This document shows positions 6,614 to 7,716 of a DNA stretch of 7,716 nucleotides, piece by piece. Made by a program: the position numbers and the translations under genes. The stretch spans positions 1 through 7,716 of the forward strand of contig JBASRN010000108.1 in the NCBI GenBank assembly GCA_049273855.1, given 5' to 3'. Under the pieces are notes generated by a model. The model ran no database searches, was not told the DNA's origin, and saw only the letters and a list, made by a program, of their open reading frames with translations. The DNA comes from Onstottus_B sp049273855 (GTDB taxonomy: Bacteria; Acidobacteriota; Blastocatellia; UBA7656). Every line of letters begins with the position of its first letter. The first letter of the stretch is position 1.

Positions 6614-7657
6614 ATGCAGGCACTCATACTGGCTGGGGGAAAGGGCACTCGATTGCGCCCGCTCACAATGCACACCCCCAAACCCATAGTTCCAATAGCC
6701 GGCCGCCCCTTCCTTCTTTATCAACTCGAACTGCTGAAGCGCGCCGACGTGCGCGACGTGATCCTCTCGCTCTCATATCAGCCGCACAAGATCGAAGACC
6801 GGTTGGGAGACGGAACGGATTTCAACGTCCGAATCAGCTACGCGGTCGAAGTTACGCCGCTGGGCACAGCAGGCGCTTATCGCAACGCTGCCGCGCTGAT
6901 AACCGAGACAACCGTGGTTTTCAACGGCGACGTCTTGACCGATATCGACATGAATGAGGTGATTCGCTTTCATCGCGAGCGCCGGGCCGTGGCCACCATT
7001 GTGCTGACGCCTGTTCCTAACCCAACCGCTTACGGCCTGGTTGAGACCGAGCCGGATGGACGAGTGCGCCGTTTCATCGAAAAGCCCAAACCCGAAGAGA
7101 TCACTTGCGACACCATCAACGCGGGTATCTACATTCTCGAGCCTCGCGTGCTGGATTACGTGCCCGAAGGCGAACCGTTCATGTTCGAGTACGGGGTATT
7201 CCCGCAACTGCTCGAGCGCGGCGAGCCGTTTTATGCTTACACTTGGCGGGGTTACTGGCGCGACATCGGGACAGCGGCTAGCTACCTTCAGGCAAACATG
7301 GATGTGCTGGCCGGCCAGGTAAAGCTCCTGGCGCGTCCCCCGGCCGAGCGCGGCGACAAGTTCGATTCGGCCGCCGAGATTGACAACACCTCAGTCGTCG
7401 ATCCGAGCTGCACCGTAAAAGCGGGCGCCCAAATCATCAACTCAGTCGTGAGCCGCAACTGCCTGATCGAAGAACGCACTCGAATAGAAAACTCCGTCGT
7501 ACGCGGCGGATCGCGCATCGGCGCAGGGTCGATCATCACCGGCTCGATTGTCGGCAAGGGCTGTCACATCGGTCGCGCGGTCACAGTCGCACGCGGTGCC
7601 GTGCTGGGCGACAAAACAGTGCTGACAGACTACAGCACTGTTGGGAATGGGAGTTAG
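6614..7657 (+). CDS. NDP-sugar pyrophosphorylase (sugar-1-phosphate nucleotidyltransferase, GDP-mannose pyrophosphorylase-like)
   Basis: Cytosolic enzyme that joins a sugar-1-phosphate to an NTP, releasing pyrophosphate and giving an NDP-sugar for polysaccharide, glycolipid or envelope synthesis. The 347 residues start with the nucleotide-binding signature LILAGGKGTRLRPLT (4-18) and PKPIVPIAGRP (22-32, Lys23). FNGDV (103-107) carries the metal-binding Asp106. EKP (156-158), INAGIYILEP (168-177) and YWRDIGT (214-220, Asp217) complete the nucleotidyltransferase domain. Residues about 255-342 are imperfect hexapeptide repeats (IGAGS, GKGCHIG, ARGAVLG) forming a left-handed beta-helix tail. The domain order and LGTAGAYRNA (83-92) resemble mannose-1-phosphate guanylyltransferases, but glucose-1-phosphate uridylyl- or thymidylyltransferase activity cannot be excluded. 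ATG 6614 is the only plausible start; AGGAG lies 12 nt upstream, somewhat far. The gene seems monocistronic here, although the right flank is cut. Confidence 0.9.
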   Translation: MQALILAGGKGTRLRPLTMHTPKPIVPIAGRPFLLYQLELLKRADVRDVILSLSYQPHKIEDRLGDGTDFNVRISYAVEVTPLGTAGAYRNAAALITETTVVFNGDVLTDIDMNEVIRFHRERRAVATIVLTPVPNPTAYGLVETEPDGRVRRFIEKPKPEEITCDTINAGIYILEPRVLDYVPEGEPFMFEYGVFPQLLERGEPFYAYTWRGYWRDIGTAASYLQANMDVLAGQVKLLARPPAERGDKFDSAAEIDNTSVVDPSCTVKAGAQIINSVVSRNCLIEERTRIENSVVRGGSRIGAGSIITGSIVGKGCHIGRAVTVARGAVLGDKTVLTDYSTVGNGS

Positions 7658-7687
7658 AGCATGGCGCGCATCCGTGGCGACCTGTAC

Positions 7688-7709
7688 GGGCGTCCCTCCG
7701 TGGGCGCCC
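7688..7709. repeat. GC-rich hairpin downstream of the pyrophosphorylase gene, possible dispersed intergenic repeat
   Basis: Arms GGGCG-T-CCC (7688-7696) and GGG-CGCCC (7702-7709) pair over 8 bp with one bulged T and a 5-nt loop, about 30 nt after the stop codon at 7657. No U-run follows within the window, so an intrinsic terminator is doubtful. The pattern, a GGGCG arm and its complement around a short loop, resembles the palindromic intergenic repeats scattered in many environmental genomes. The element is cut by the window edge. Confidence 0.45.
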
Positions 7710-7716
7710 CTCCTCG

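Noticed and set aside
7661..7716. Possible start of another plus-strand gene (ATG 7661, open to the edge)
   Set aside because: No ribosome site is seen, only 18 complete codons are visible, and the stretch is mainly a GC hairpin; a repeat is at least as likely.
1..7716. CRISPR array, tRNA, rRNA, insertion sequence or defence system
   Set aside because: No regularly spaced repeats, transposase motifs, cloverleaf or defence-type domains were seen; the isolated Uma2-family gene alone does not support a defence locus.

Overview
The window looks like chromosomal DNA of an environmental Acidobacteriota bacterium, possibly Blastocatellia or a relative. This is inferred from three things: an Oar-type TonB-dependent receptor with an N-terminal carboxypeptidase-regulatory-like domain and the LPLNGRNF signature, a Uma2-family protein, and a generally GC-rich composition. 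No rRNA, tRNA, transposase, integrase or CRISPR array is visible. The species cannot be named from this window alone.

Layout: (1) Positions 1686 to 1, minus strand: the first 562 residues of a TonB-dependent outer-membrane receptor whose barrel runs off the left edge. (2) About 450 nt of divergent spacer (1687-2135), with a good sigma70-like promoter for the receptor and a GC-rich hairpin. (3) Positions 2136-3809 and 3817-4611, plus strand: a tight two-gene unit. It encodes an exported hydrolase related to neutral ceramidases, carrying an EF-hand-like calcium loop, then a cytosolic dimethylargininase (DDAH) with an intact Cys-His-Asp triad. (4) A thiolase (5807-4626) preceded by a Uma2-family protein (6469-5858), both minus strand. 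The thiolase converges on DDAH with only 14 nt between the stop codons. (5) A 144-nt divergent spacer with candidate promoters in both directions. (6) Positions 6614-7657, plus strand: a complete NDP-sugar pyrophosphorylase with a left-handed beta-helix tail. (7) A 59-nt right edge holding a GC-rich hairpin that may belong to a dispersed repeat.

How the genes work together: only the ceramidase-like/DDAH pair has spacing tight enough to suggest co-expression and translational coupling. The two products probably act in different compartments, one outside the cytoplasm on an amide or ester substrate and one in the cytoplasm on methylated arginines, so any shared pathway is a guess. The thiolase (acetyl-CoA/acetoacetyl-CoA metabolism) and the sugar nucleotidyltransferase (cell-envelope or exopolysaccharide precursors) are ordinary housekeeping or accessory metabolism. 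I see no convincing new multi-gene system. The most interesting items are the calcium-loop ceramidase-like protein, its pairing with DDAH, and G-tracts in the receptor gene.
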